DNA from: Candidatus Bathyarchaeota archaeon A05DMB-5
Lineage (GTDB): Archaea > Thermoproteota > Bathyarchaeia > Bathyarchaeales > Bathycorpusculaceae
Assembly: GCA_019685655.1 (NCBI GenBank)
Contig: JABFQP010000001.1
Location: 426,349-490,348 of the forward strand
Length of the DNA: 64,000 nucleotides
Direction of reading: 5' to 3'
The position numbers and the translations under genes are program-made. The stretch's first letter is position 1, and every line of letters begins with the position of its first letter. This document shows, in pieces, positions 8,664 through 17,994 of the stretch. A model generated the notes under the pieces. The model made no database searches. It had not been told where the DNA came from and worked only from the letters and a program-made list of their open reading frames with translations.

Positions 8664-9029
8664 ATGTCCATCAAATCAAAATTTACCACGGAAAACATGG
8701 GAATGTACGCCGCATCCGCATTTTACATAATTGCCGGAATAATACTCCTCACCATACTACCATTCGCCAATTTCCCACTACACATCAGCATAATCGGCAT
8801 ACTAAGCATAGTAACAGCGTATGGATTAATTAGAAAACGATTCTGGACAATATGGCTAGTCATTATACTCTTCTTCACAGCCACAACCTTCTCAGCCTAC
8901 ACAATATTCACGTCCATTTCCTCACTAGGAAAGAACCTAATCTATGACATAAGCACAATTGCTTACCTAATCCTAACATGGATTTTCACAGCATACATAG
9001 CAACTAAAAGAAAAACCTTAGAAAGCTAA
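8664..9029 (+). CDS. Uncharacterised four-helix membrane protein
   Basis: I do not recognise this 121-residue protein. It has four hydrophobic segments of about 20 residues (near 14-32, 37-53, 58-81 and 91-114), short loops and a basic C-terminus ending KRKTLES, consistent with a small integral membrane protein with a cytoplasmic tail. The start is ATG at 8664, and the upstream region has an AT-rich promoter with an inverted repeat. The stop codon overlaps the convergent moeA stop by four bases. No catalytic motif is visible. Confidence 0.6.
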   Translation: MSIKSKFTTENMGMYAASAFYIIAGIILLTILPFANFPLHISIIGILSIVTAYGLIRKRFWTIWLVIILFFTATTFSAYTIFTSISSLGKNLIYDISTIAYLILTWIFTAYIATKRKTLES

Positions 9030-10279
9030 AACCACCTTTCTTCTAAGCCTTTAAAAAGGCGAACCAAAACCTCCTCGTCAGCATCAACAAACTGCTGGTT
9101 TTCAGCTATCTCCACGAAACCATCAGCTTTTGCAAGCGTAGTAATAGCTCCCGAAAGCCCAGATGGGACTGGTTCTGCAAGCAACCGCTTTGACTTGTCA
9201 CGTTTCAACTTAACCATAACAAACGTTCGTCTACCCTTCGCTGGAAACATTCTTGTAGCCGCCAAAGCCTTAACAGTCGACAGTTCTTCTGTTTTTCGTC
9301 CCGCCAATTGCTGAATAATTGGGCGAACAAGCAAATGAAAAATTAGCAATGCCGAAGTTGGATGTCCCGGCAACGAAAAAACCAGTTTTCCATCAACCAA
9401 AGCAACCGTTGTAGGTTTTCCCGGTTTAGTCGCGATTCCACAAACAATCACTCCTGGTTTTCCAAGCGAATTCAACGTTTGTGGCATAACATCTTTCGGA
9501 CCAACCGAAACTCCGCCTGAAGTTACGACCATATCTGCAGATGCCAAAGCATGTTTTAACGCTTTCTGTATCTCATCCTTATCATCTGGAAAAACACCCA
9601 AATAAACTGGTTTTCCGCCACTTTCCAACACTGCAGTGCTCAGACTGTAAGCGTTTATGTCATAGATTTTACCAAAAGACAATACTTTTCCTGGCTCCGT
9701 AATTTCAGCGCCTGTTGAAAGAACCGCAACTAGTGGAATCTTGTAAACCCTAGCCTTAGTTTTTCCAATTGCCGCTAAGACACCTATTTCTCTTGACCCA
9801 AGCACCTGTCCATTCTCTAAGACAGTTTCCCCCTCCCTAATATCTGCACCAGCTTTCATTACATTTTCATCCTTCACAACAGCATTGTAAATCCAAACTT
9901 CACTGTTCTTCCGCTCTGTGTGTTCAACCATCACAACAGCATCAGCCCCATTAGGCATAGGCGCTCCAGTTACAATCTCAACAGCTTCGCCTGAAACAAC
10001 AGCTATTTTTGGCGGTTCTCCAACATTCACCACACCAGAAACTTTAAGCCTTACAGGCTTGTTCTCTTCCGCACCAAACGTGTCTTCAGCTTTCACTGCA
10101 TAACCATCAACAGTTGACCTATCAAAAGGTGGAATATCCAAATCAGCGATTACATTTTCTGCGAGAACACGATTATAAGCTTCTAACAATTGAATCTCTT
10201 CAACGCCCAGAGGCTTTGGTCTAAAATATTCCAGTATAGTCTGTTTTGCTTCATCCAGCGTAAGGAGCTTTCTAAACAT
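9026..10279 (-). CDS. moeA: Molybdopterin molybdenumtransferase MoeA, paralogue 1
   Basis: At 417 residues this is a full-length MoeA, which inserts molybdate (or tungstate) into adenylylated molybdopterin to form the active cofactor. Visible signatures are DIPPFDRSTVDGYAV (about 44-58), the GAPMPNGADAVVMVE segment (about 105-119), TSGGVSVGPKD (about 250-260) in the MoCF-binding domain, and SLPGHPTSALLIF (about 300-312). The C-terminal beta-barrel domain IV is present. It follows the second moeA on the same strand with an 8-base overlap, so the two are likely co-translated. Two MoeA copies are common in archaea and may divide molybdenum and tungsten insertion, though that is not shown here. 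Confidence 0.93.
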   Translation of the reverse strand: MFRKLLTLDEAKQTILEYFRPKPLGVEEIQLLEAYNRVLAENVIADLDIPPFDRSTVDGYAVKAEDTFGAEENKPVRLKVSGVVNVGEPPKIAVVSGEAVEIVTGAPMPNGADAVVMVEHTERKNSEVWIYNAVVKDENVMKAGADIREGETVLENGQVLGSREIGVLAAIGKTKARVYKIPLVAVLSTGAEITEPGKVLSFGKIYDINAYSLSTAVLESGGKPVYLGVFPDDKDEIQKALKHALASADMVVTSGGVSVGPKDVMPQTLNSLGKPGVIVCGIATKPGKPTTVALVDGKLVFSLPGHPTSALLIFHLLVRPIIQQLAGRKTEELSTVKALAATRMFPAKGRRTFVMVKLKRDKSKRLLAEPVPSGLSGAITTLAKADGFVEIAENQQFVDADEEVLVRLFKGLEERWF

Positions 10280-11516
10280 CTGTCTCGCCCATCTCTACAT
10301 AACCGAACAAGTAAACCGTGACAGTTTCTCCTTCTGTAAGCCCTTCTCGGTTCTCTGGGACAATCACATAACCATTCGCTTTGGCCACAGTTGAAATCAT
10401 TCCAGACCCCTTTGCACTCACTGGCTCGGCAAAAAACTCTCCATTTTTCTGAAAAACGCGAACGCGGACAAAAGTTTTTCTTCCCAACGTCGTAGCCACT
10501 TTTCTCGTCACCCTAGCAGTCACGACTGGTCCGAACTCCTGCTGCTTCATTCCAAGCATTCTACTGATTAACGGTCTAGCAAAAACTTCAAACCCAATCA
10601 TCGCAGCAACAGGATTGCCCGACAAGATGATTATAGGCTTTTCAGCCACAACAGCAAGAGCAGTTGGCATTGCAGGGCGCATGGCAACACCATGAACGAT
10701 TACCCCTGGTTTTCCAAGCTTGTTTACCGCTTCTGGAACAAGGTCTGAAAGGCCAACACTAGTCCCGCCAGTAGTTATTATCACATCAGCCGCAAATCCA
10801 GCCTTCAACTTCGAGACAATCTCAGCAACGTTATCCTTCGCTATTCCCAAATCAATAGGTTCCGCGCCTAATTCGCGGCACATTGCTGAAAGAACAAGCC
10901 TATTAACCTCAAAAACTTGTCCTTCTCCCAACTCTTCACCTACGCTAACTAACTCGTTTCCAGTGGCTAATAAGGCAACTTTAGGCGATTCAAAAACCTT
11001 AACTTTAGAAAATCCTAAAGCAGCAATTAATCCTAAATGTTGAGGTTTTAATCGAGTCCCAGCTTTCACTGCTATTTCTCCTTTCGCAATATCTTCGCCT
11101 TTTTTTGAAACATTTTCTGCTGGTGTAACTGGTGTCCAAACTTCTATTTTATCGCCAATTAGTTTAGTATTTTCCAACATGACAACCGCATCTGCGCCCT
11201 TTGGAATAGGATTTCCAGTCCACACTTGCTTAGCCTCTCCCTCATCCACTTCCCTTTCTTCAGTGACCTGAAAAACCTTAGGTTTAAACTGAGACGCTCC
11301 AAAAGTATCCTTAGCCTTAACCGCATAACCATCAACCGCTGATCTGTCGAATCTTGGCAAGTCTTCCTCTGCCACAATGTCTTCTGCTAAGACGCGATTC
11401 AAGGCTAAATCTAAAGAAATAATAACCGTTTTTGGTTTCCTGATTTGAACCGTGTCAAGGAAATTTTGTAATGCCTCATCTACTGATGTCAGCTTTTGGA
11501 ATCCCTTCAGTCGCAC
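10272..11516 (-). CDS. moeA: Molybdopterin molybdenumtransferase MoeA, paralogue 2
   Basis: This second MoeA has the family signatures DLPRFDRSAVDGYAV, GNPIPKGADAVVMLE, TTGGTSVGLSD and SGNPVAAMIGFEV in the same order as its neighbour, and is about equally long. An in-frame extension up to 11573 exists, but it encodes an unusual Cys/Tyr-rich leader. The GTG at 11516, with GAGG about 10 bases upstream, gives the normal family N-terminus (VRLKGFQKL). The two copies differ clearly in sequence, so the duplication is old and not a recent tandem event. Its upstream neighbour is an uncharacterised membrane protein, 66 bases away. Confidence 0.92.
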   Translation of the reverse strand: MRLKGFQKLTSVDEALQNFLDTVQIRKPKTVIISLDLALNRVLAEDIVAEEDLPRFDRSAVDGYAVKAKDTFGASQFKPKVFQVTEEREVDEGEAKQVWTGNPIPKGADAVVMLENTKLIGDKIEVWTPVTPAENVSKKGEDIAKGEIAVKAGTRLKPQHLGLIAALGFSKVKVFESPKVALLATGNELVSVGEELGEGQVFEVNRLVLSAMCRELGAEPIDLGIAKDNVAEIVSKLKAGFAADVIITTGGTSVGLSDLVPEAVNKLGKPGVIVHGVAMRPAMPTALAVVAEKPIIILSGNPVAAMIGFEVFARPLISRMLGMKQQEFGPVVTARVTRKVATTLGRKTFVRVRVFQKNGEFFAEPVSAKGSGMISTVAKANGYVIVPENREGLTEGETVTVYLFGYVEMGETDV

Positions 11517-11582
11517 CAAAACGCATGCCTCAAGACAGCATTGTAAGCAATAATAAAAAATGTATCGCAACAAGAAAACGCT

Positions 11583-12392
11583 TTAGCTTCTTCTACTCTT
11601 TCTATAACGGTAACTTTTCCGCAGATATTGCCCATAAACCAACGCTACCAAAGCAGCTATCCAAGCCGCAACATTCTGGAAAACCAAATATTTTCCAACA
11701 CTATCTAAACGAACCAAAGGCTCAAAAATAGAACCCAGAGCCAAGACAAAATTTCTGAAACCCGGTGCCACAGCTAATAAAGCATTATTTACTCCAGCGA
11801 AAAACTCACCGAGTGGCGCCAGAGCTTGTGATGTGCCTTTCACAAAGTTCAATAGAGCAAGATTTGCTTTGTAGACGCTAACTATGGTCTGGTAAATAAG
11901 TTGCGGATATGCCAAAACTGAGACCAGTAGTATTAATGCGGAAAAAACCAGAATTATCGTTAAGGCACTTTTTATTGTGGCTCGAGCAAAGTGTATTTTC
12001 TGCCAAACATACGTGATACCCTTAACCTTCAGCAACCCCGATTTTATTCTTCCAAAGAACTTCCTCACTCCTCTCAGTCTCTGCTTTTTATCGTGTTTAA
12101 AGTCGCCTTTTCCTTTCTGTATTTCCGGATGTTTTACGGCTGCATGCCTTGTCAAGTATATCCAACTTGACATTAGCGCAATTACGACTGCTGCAGGGAC
12201 TAAATGGAAGAGTGGACTAATCAAACCAAACATCTTGCTTTCCGGTTTTTCTTCAACGCCCAAACGCATGCCATAAAGTACAACCAAATACTCGATTAAG
12301 ACAGCTATAATTAGGAATAGAATTATTGCTATTAGTCCTTTCAGTGTTGCCCAACGAATCACTAGTCGTTTTGGAGGTTTCTGACTTGACAC
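11583..12392 (-). CDS. Uncharacterised membrane protein with basic cytoplasmic loop
   Basis: I do not recognise this 269-residue protein. It has hydrophobic segments near residues 14-40, 56-82, 142-166 and 228-250 and a very basic stretch around 93-120, suggesting four or five membrane helices with a cytoplasmic loop. The C-terminus is also strongly basic (RKSYRYRKSRRS). It is oriented with the two moeA genes and ends 66 bases before the second one, so it may be the first gene of that operon, perhaps a transport or assembly partner. That role is only a contextual guess. Confidence 0.65.
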   Translation of the reverse strand: MSSQKPPKRLVIRWATLKGLIAIILFLIIAVLIEYLVVLYGMRLGVEEKPESKMFGLISPLFHLVPAAVVIALMSSWIYLTRHAAVKHPEIQKGKGDFKHDKKQRLRGVRKFFGRIKSGLLKVKGITYVWQKIHFARATIKSALTIILVFSALILLVSVLAYPQLIYQTIVSVYKANLALLNFVKGTSQALAPLGEFFAGVNNALLAVAPGFRNFVLALGSIFEPLVRLDSVGKYLVFQNVAAWIAALVALVYGQYLRKSYRYRKSRRS

Positions 12393-12628
12393 TTAGCTCA
12401 CCATCAGCTTCGTCTTAACATGTTTATGTGTGCTCTTGGAATATGCAAGTTCTCATTAAAAAATGTGACTGTGCATATTGTCTAGCGATTTCAACTCTGA
12501 ATTATTACAGCCTAAATTTTCTTATTTTTGAATAAAGTGAATGTTTGATTACGGATGGTAATAGAGTTATGAAGCATTCTGTCAGGCAAGGAATTATTCA
12601 ACGCATAGCATGTCTATTTCCATCTTTA

Positions 12629-12811
12629 TCACAATGGAAATTCATGCCCACATTTAGGGCACTTGGCCATTCCACACTGCACAGAAGACGGACAACCACA
12701 ACATGCAAATGCTCGACCATACGATATATCAAAGGCGAAACCACATTTTGGACATTTAACTACACGTTTCGATTGCACGCCCATTCTAAATCGCTTATCC
12801 CAAATCAACAC
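12629..12811 (-). CDS. Small double zinc-ribbon protein
   Basis: The predicted 60-residue protein is dominated by cysteines: CPKCG, then CCGCPSSVQCG, then CPKCG near the C-terminus. It should form one or two treble-clef or ribbon-type zinc sites. Such tiny archaeal zinc-ribbon proteins are widespread, and many have no assigned role. The Cys spacing is too regular for a chance reading frame, and no other gene occupies the stretch. The start may be GTG at 12811 or ATG at 12784; the latter leaves out nine residues before MGVQSKRVVK. The flanking 12393-12628 and 12812-12954 stretches show only AT-rich sequence. Confidence 0.6.
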   Translation of the reverse strand: MLIWDKRFRMGVQSKRVVKCPKCGFAFDISYGRAFACCGCPSSVQCGMAKCPKCGHEFPL

Positions 12812-12954
12812 TCAAGAAAAATTTTAAAAACTTTTCTAAAAAATTCCAAACATTTTTATGCAAAAATTCTAACAATACTAAAACAATTAATAAATATCGT
12901 AAGCCATTTCATATGAAGAACTGTTGGTATAGAACGAATTAGTCTGGGAAGAGA

Positions 12955-13935
12955 ATGCAGAAAACGGAAAAAGCTGAAAGATTAAAAATCTACAAGGACC
13001 GTAATACGCAAGTTTTCTTAAGCAAATTTTTAAGTGGCGAAGTAAGCGAGCTTGAACCCGTTTATGACCCTAAACTGGGTTACCATTACCCTATAGTTGA
13101 GGCAATTGTTGGCGATACAGCAAGCGTGGAGTCTTTTCTGAATAGACTCTACGAAGCCAAGGTTTTGGACAGAAAACTTTACGATAAAATCATTTACTGC
13201 CCAAAATGTGGTTCTGTAAACATTTCCATCCGCTATTGCTGTCCGTACTGCAAATCGTTTGACATACAAAGAAGTGCTCTGATTGAGCATGTCAAGTGTG
13301 GTTACATGGATATTGAGGAAAATTTCCATAGGGGAAACAAATTTGTTTGTCCAAAATGCCATGAGGAACTAAAAAAACCGGATGTTGACTATCGAAAGGC
13401 TGGAGTATGGTGTAACTGTAAAGACTGTAGTAAAAGTTTTGACATTCCGGTGGCAGGGCATTTTTGTCGAGATTGTCACGTGCACTTCACATTTGAGGAT
13501 GCTGTAATTAAAGACATTTACACATACAGCCTGCGAGAAGAAGCGAAAGAAGAAGCTTCTTCTGGTTGGGTTATAATTGCTCCAATTAGAGACTTTCTTA
13601 CAGAAAGTGGCTTTAAAGTTGAGAGTCCCGCTTTCCTTAAGGGTAAGTCTGGCGCAAACCACATGTTTGACATAGTCGTTTATGAAGGGTCTGCTAAGGG
13701 AAAAGTAACAGTGATTGATGTTGCGACAAGTTCTGAAAATTCTGTTTCTGAGCAACCAGTAATCGCGTTGTTCGCTAAGATTTTTGATGTCTCCCCAGAA
13801 AATGCCTATTTAATTGCTATCCCGAAAATAAGCGAAAATGGAAAGAAAATGGCGGAATTATATAATATTCAAATAATTGAAGCAAAAAATCAAAAAGAAG
13901 TTATAAAAACGTTAAAAGAGAAAATGGAGAGATAA
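12955..13935 (+). CDS. TackOD1-type zinc-ribbon protein with C-terminal nuclease-like domain
   Basis: The 326-residue protein begins with a helical region, followed at about residues 82-185 by several zinc-binding pairs (YCPKCG, CCPYC, KCGYMD, CPKCHEEL, CNCKDC, FCRDCH). Their order and the central IEHVKCGY match the TackOD1 output domain described in TACK archaea. Residues about 200-326 look like a restriction-endonuclease-fold domain: GFKVESPAFLKGKSGANHMFDIVV and then VTVIDVATSS, with Asp residues on the expected strands, but the usual E-x-K is replaced by DVATS. It may therefore be a non-catalytic sensor. It ends 4 bases before the convergent pilus operon, and its function is unknown. Confidence 0.7.
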   Translation: MQKTEKAERLKIYKDRNTQVFLSKFLSGEVSELEPVYDPKLGYHYPIVEAIVGDTASVESFLNRLYEAKVLDRKLYDKIIYCPKCGSVNISIRYCCPYCKSFDIQRSALIEHVKCGYMDIEENFHRGNKFVCPKCHEELKKPDVDYRKAGVWCNCKDCSKSFDIPVAGHFCRDCHVHFTFEDAVIKDIYTYSLREEAKEEASSGWVIIAPIRDFLTESGFKVESPAFLKGKSGANHMFDIVVYEGSAKGKVTVIDVATSSENSVSEQPVIALFAKIFDVSPENAYLIAIPKISENGKKMAELYNIQIIEAKNQKEVIKTLKEKMER

Positions 13936-13939
13936 GCAG

Positions 13940-15772
13940 CTAATCAACCGGAAAAACTGCGATATTACCTCTTTCTGTTACAATTTTAACTATGCATTTT
14001 TCTTCTGGCAAGGTTATGTCAGTGCGAGTGTATGTTTTTTCTTCTCCAGCGTTTATGAATAAGTTTGCAGTGTGGCGTTGATGAAGGGTTGAATTGGTTA
14101 CCCATATGGCGATAATGTGTGCTGTTAGTGGACTTGTATTCTTTAAATCTAAACGTGCGCCGTTGATTATTGCACTTACAGCAAAAAAGTCCACTTCCAT
14201 TATAGTTTGGGGCGTGCTTAAGCCTTCATCTGTGAATTCGACAAGTAGCGTTCCGTCATCTCTAATGTAGCTTGTCCAATTATCAGTTATGTTAATTGCG
14301 TATTCGTTCCATTCATTTTGCGTAGGTTGGCTTCCTTCTGTGTTGTTGAAACAGCTGTCGCTGAAGTTTGATGAACTCCAGTTGTATGCTTTCAAGAACC
14401 ATTTTTCCGTGTTTTCTGTAACGTTATATCTAACCACTATCTTAATGCCGTGAATGTAATTTAACGGGTAAGTTGACAAGTCTATTGTGAAATTATTGCG
14501 AATTGACAACTTGTAAATGTCTGACATTGTCGTTTTAAACTCAATCCAATCAACGTTGAGTTCAAACTGTGTAGAAGCGGCTTTAACTCCTTTGATTTTT
14601 ATTTTCCAGTTCCCATTGGCATCTCTGAAGTTTGTTGGGTTAGTAGTTATTGTCTGGTTTTTGGTGACATCTGTTACGCCTATGATGTCTGTCATATATC
14701 CATCTCCGCTTGTTGGATACTCTCCTGTTTGGTAATTGTAAAGTTGAAATGTCGTGGCTACTCCGTCTGTCGTGAAGGAACCATCCATTGTCCATGTCAA
14801 GTTTGTCCAAGATTCAATGTTGGATGTGCCGGCGAACTCGACCTCAGCGGTTTCTTCAGTTGCTTGTTTGAAAGTACAGTAAATGCTGTACGCTCTTGCT
14901 TCATGAGTGGGATTAGGCAGGGGATTTGGAAAGTTTGCTTCAAAAGTTGAGCCCAAATAATGCCCTTGATTTGTTGCTCCTGAAGAATAGTAGAGATAGG
15001 AAAACCCGCTTCCAGAAGAGGACCACGCCACGAGCAAGTATTCTGTATTTGCCTTAAGTATTGGTTTAGGTGCGAGAAAATTGAACGTGACCCAAGTGGC
15101 AGGATTAACTGGAACAGCCTTTTCTTCTGTTTGCGCTACAAGGCTCAAGTTGCTATGTAAATAAATTGCGCATTTCATGTTTTTGGAACTAGATGTCATG
15201 CGAATATACGCAGTGATGCTTTGTGCTTCTCCATCTTTTGTGGGAGTGAAAATAGAACCAACAATAGTGTTTTCTGTATTACGAGAGCTTGTTCCAGCCA
15301 CCGTATTTCCAAAGGTTTCCGTGGTATCTGAAAATACTGAAGGGTAACTGCGAAACTGCATATACGCGCCATTATTCGTTTGTAGATCAGTTAAAGAGCC
15401 AGAAACAAAAGTTGTAGAATTCAATAGAGAATAGCTTGATGGATTATACTGGATGGTTGGGATTTCCTCTCTAAAAGTTTCTGGAGAATTGTCTATGACT
15501 TTCGTATCTGTGTATGTGCCATTTAATCTAGTGCCTAAATTAATTGAAAATTCTTCTTGTGTGGTAAACCATGAAGACTGTGTGATGCGCGCAACGCTAG
15601 TAATGTTTACTGTTTCCTGCATCCTTTCTAGGTCTAGTTGGTTCATTTGGTAACTCCAAAGCACTACATTGCCAACTATAATCACTATTAGCACTAAGCT
15701 CAGCATGACCACTATCACGTTGCTTACGCCGCGTCTGTTCTGTTTAAGGCGCCGTATAGTAGCCTCCAACAT
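13940..15772 (-). CDS. Large pilin-like surface protein (class III signal peptide)
   Basis: About 610 residues long, this protein starts with a basic segment, RRLKQNRRG, then the hydrophobic helix VSNVIVVMLSLVLIVIIVG, the arrangement processed by archaeal prepilin peptidases. The rest is beta-rich, with many Asn-x-Ser/Thr sequons and few Lys residues, as in secreted glycosylated filament or adhesin subunits. The ATG at 15772, with GGGGG just upstream, fits the family N-terminus better than an in-frame start 27 bases earlier. It overlaps the preceding pilin gene by 29 bases and is the last gene of the pilus operon. It is much larger than an ordinary pilin, so it may be a tip adhesin or a minor subunit. 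Confidence 0.75.
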   Translation of the reverse strand: MLEATIRRLKQNRRGVSNVIVVMLSLVLIVIIVGNVVLWSYQMNQLDLERMQETVNITSVARITQSSWFTTQEEFSINLGTRLNGTYTDTKVIDNSPETFREEIPTIQYNPSSYSLLNSTTFVSGSLTDLQTNNGAYMQFRSYPSVFSDTTETFGNTVAGTSSRNTENTIVGSIFTPTKDGEAQSITAYIRMTSSSKNMKCAIYLHSNLSLVAQTEEKAVPVNPATWVTFNFLAPKPILKANTEYLLVAWSSSGSGFSYLYYSSGATNQGHYLGSTFEANFPNPLPNPTHEARAYSIYCTFKQATEETAEVEFAGTSNIESWTNLTWTMDGSFTTDGVATTFQLYNYQTGEYPTSGDGYMTDIIGVTDVTKNQTITTNPTNFRDANGNWKIKIKGVKAASTQFELNVDWIEFKTTMSDIYKLSIRNNFTIDLSTYPLNYIHGIKIVVRYNVTENTEKWFLKAYNWSSSNFSDSCFNNTEGSQPTQNEWNEYAINITDNWTSYIRDDGTLLVEFTDEGLSTPQTIMEVDFFAVSAIINGARLDLKNTSPLTAHIIAIWVTNSTLHQRHTANLFINAGEEKTYTRTDITLPEEKCIVKIVTERGNIAVFPVD

Positions 15773-16178
15773 GAGCCCCCCTATTAGTGACGATATCAAT
15801 GTGGTATAGGTTGCCAGAAACCCAGCTGTACGAGATGTCGAGCCAGCCGTGCTTCTCGATTTCTAAATTGAAAGGATTCGTGAACGCTTGTGAAGTATGG
15901 TTAACATACACTGCGGAAACATGAATAGAAATTTTTCCGACATTGCGAAGGTATACGCGTATGTTGTCCGTTGAATTGTTAAACCATACATCTTCGATGA
16001 CCACGCGCTCGCTCATGTTTTCCCGTAAGTTAGTAGTTATGACATATGTTGCTGTTGTGGCAATTGCCATGACGCCTACAGCTACAACCATAAGCAGAAT
16101 ATTGCTCAAAACCGGCGTTATAGCCTGCTTATCACATAAAAATCTCCTTAACATTCGCCTCATTTTTTTCCCTCTCAC
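15744..16178 (-). CDS. Type IV pilin / archaellin-like subunit
   Basis: This 144-residue protein has a positively charged leader (KMRRMLRRFLCDKQ), then AITPVLSNILLMVVAVGVMA, the conserved N-terminal helix of archaeal type IV pilins. A PibD/ArlK-type cut after the Lys-Gln-Ala region is expected. The C-terminal part is a small beta-domain with several Asn-x-Ser/Thr sites (NNST, NHTS). It lies in an operon with the secretion ATPase and two membrane platform proteins, with 4-base and 29-base overlaps, so it is probably the major or initiating pilin of that machine. Confidence 0.8.
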   Translation of the reverse strand: MRGKKMRRMLRRFLCDKQAITPVLSNILLMVVAVGVMAIATTATYVITTNLRENMSERVVIEDVWFNNSTDNIRVYLRNVGKISIHVSAVYVNHTSQAFTNPFNLEIEKHGWLDISYSWVSGNLYHIDIVTNRGAHVGGYYTAP

Positions 16179-17002
16179 AAAAACAGTTTAAGGATTACAT
16201 AGCCACAAATCATCATTATAAGACTGTGTTTTAGCCCAGCGTTTACCGTTCCTTCTCCCATTTTTCCAGCAACCAATCCGCCAAAGAAGGCCTGGATTAT
16301 TGTCATGTGGAAAAATATACGTTGCATTTCGTGTGGCGACATCACTCCTGTCCCAATCACAGGCAAGCCTTCTATGCTAACGAAGAATGACCTAAAAAGC
16401 AATATGATTGTGAAAAGAAACACGAAAAAGGCTACATAAATTATGGCAACGTAGGGTCTCGTTTGGTTTCGTCTTTCCTTATCTAACAAAAGTGTTGTCT
16501 GTATAAACTTGCCCATCGGGTCAAAAACCTTTTCTACATGCCCTCCGGAATGACTTGCTTCTATGATTAGCGGCACTGTTCTTTGTACAAGCACAGTGTT
16601 TACACGTTTTCCCAAAGCTAAAAGTGCCTCTTCGAATGTCATGCCCCAAGATATTTGCGCATTCATTTTCTTCAATTCAGCTGTTAGGGGACCATAACTT
16701 CTTTTGGATGCTTCTTCCAATGCTTGAGGAAGAGTCATACCGGTTTCTTGAGCTTGGACTATGCTTCTGAAAAGGTTTGGTAGGTTTTCGTCTATGGCTT
16801 TTCTCCATCTATAGTCAATATAATTTAGCACTGTTGAGGGAAAAATTCCCGTAATAACTGCAAAAAACACGAATTCATCAAATGTCGCGGTTCCCCAAAA
16901 CATGACGTAAGCGAATAAAACTATGGCGATGGCTGACAGTGCAGATGCAATCCAAACGATTTTTTTCATTTTATCCGATATCTTTGGCGTTTTCATCACC
17001 AC
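16175..17002 (-). CDS. Pilus assembly platform protein, TadC/type II secretion F-domain
   Basis: This membrane protein of 275 residues carries the T2SS-F domain: helices near 14-35 and 38-56, a cytoplasmic helical segment with GMTLPQALEEASKR, and C-terminal membrane helices. It resembles the second platform protein in archaeal type IV pilus and Tad systems. It overlaps the upstream platform gene by 7 bases and the downstream pilin gene by 4 bases. Together with the preceding gene it should make the inner-membrane platform on which the ATPase acts. Confidence 0.85.
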   Translation of the reverse strand: MVMKTPKISDKMKKIVWIASALSAIAIVLFAYVMFWGTATFDEFVFFAVITGIFPSTVLNYIDYRWRKAIDENLPNLFRSIVQAQETGMTLPQALEEASKRSYGPLTAELKKMNAQISWGMTFEEALLALGKRVNTVLVQRTVPLIIEASHSGGHVEKVFDPMGKFIQTTLLLDKERRNQTRPYVAIIYVAFFVFLFTIILLFRSFFVSIEGLPVIGTGVMSPHEMQRIFFHMTIIQAFFGGLVAGKMGEGTVNAGLKHSLIMMICGYVILKLFL

Positions 17003-17994
17003 TTAGGCGAAACCGCATCTAAGATTATCAGGAACATTATAGAGCCAAGCGGAATCCCAATGTAAGTGAGTATTTGTAGTATGAGATCCGGACTTAGTAT
17101 TCCTAAGTTGCCTCCTCCAAGCATTGCCATAACTGCAAGCATAATGACAAGAAGCAAGGGGGCCGTCACAAGCAAAGCCACGTAAAACTCAGCCAAAGTA
17201 GACAAAGTGTCTGAAAACTTGCGCAAACTTATTCGCTTTAGCTTCATATATTGTCCAGATTTCTCTCGAAGATACGCAGCCAAGTTACTGCCAGAGTGTA
17301 TTGTTGAAATGAATCCTTCTAACATTTCATGAAATCTTTTAGATGGCGTGCGTTTTGATGCTTCTTGTAAGGCTGAAATGATGTCTAAACCGAAGAGGTT
17401 CACATTTCTAACGATGTCTTTGGCTTCTGTAGAAACGGCTAATGGAACGCTTAGATTTGATAATGAATAGAAGGTTCTTTCTGGAGAAACTCCGGCACTG
17501 GCGAGAATTGCCATGTAACCAGCCGTAAAAGGCAACTCGTCTTCCAATTCTCTCTTAAGTTTATCTGCACGGTAAATAGGGTAAAAGTAGAATCCGATAA
17601 CTGAAAAGGCATCGGCAAACAAGCCGCTTCCGACGCCAAACAGCAGCGCTGGTAAAAAAGGCATGTTAAAAAGAAGAATGAACAAAAACGGGACAAAAAT
17701 TAGCATGGCTACAGAAATCAACATTGCTGTTAAGATTGTTAAGCTAACGTATGCCTTAAATGAAATCTTCAGTCCAGCACTTTGCAAACTTGAATCTAAA
17801 TCTCTGAAGAGTGGCAAAATACGCTCTGTCTTTCCGCCAATAAGCTGGTAAGCTACAAAATGCGGTTCTCTTAACGTAAATTTCTTCTTCGTTTGCAACT
17901 CTTTTTTCTGCGCTGAAGTTGCTGTTGGCAATTTGCACATTGCTTTGAAGCGGTTCCAGAGTTTCTTGACATTCTCGTAAGCTTTGTTGCTCAT
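16996..17994 (-). CDS. Pilus assembly platform protein, TadB/type II secretion F-domain
   Basis: Of 332 residues, this protein contains a T2SS-F domain. Two membrane helices near 82-130 are followed by a cytoplasmic helical bundle, including AGYMAILASAGVSPERTF and GFISTIHSGSNLAAYL, and then two C-terminal helices. It is the longer of two platform proteins and follows the ATPase with a 4-base overlap. In archaea two such proteins commonly pair (TadB/TadC-like), and the operon order here supports that. No sequence disruption is seen. Confidence 0.87.
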   Translation of the reverse strand: MSNKAYENVKKLWNRFKAMCKLPTATSAQKKELQTKKKFTLREPHFVAYQLIGGKTERILPLFRDLDSSLQSAGLKISFKAYVSLTILTAMLISVAMLIFVPFLFILLFNMPFLPALLFGVGSGLFADAFSVIGFYFYPIYRADKLKRELEDELPFTAGYMAILASAGVSPERTFYSLSNLSVPLAVSTEAKDIVRNVNLFGLDIISALQEASKRTPSKRFHEMLEGFISTIHSGSNLAAYLREKSGQYMKLKRISLRKFSDTLSTLAEFYVALLVTAPLLLVIMLAVMAMLGGGNLGILSPDLILQILTYIGIPLGSIMFLIILDAVSPKW

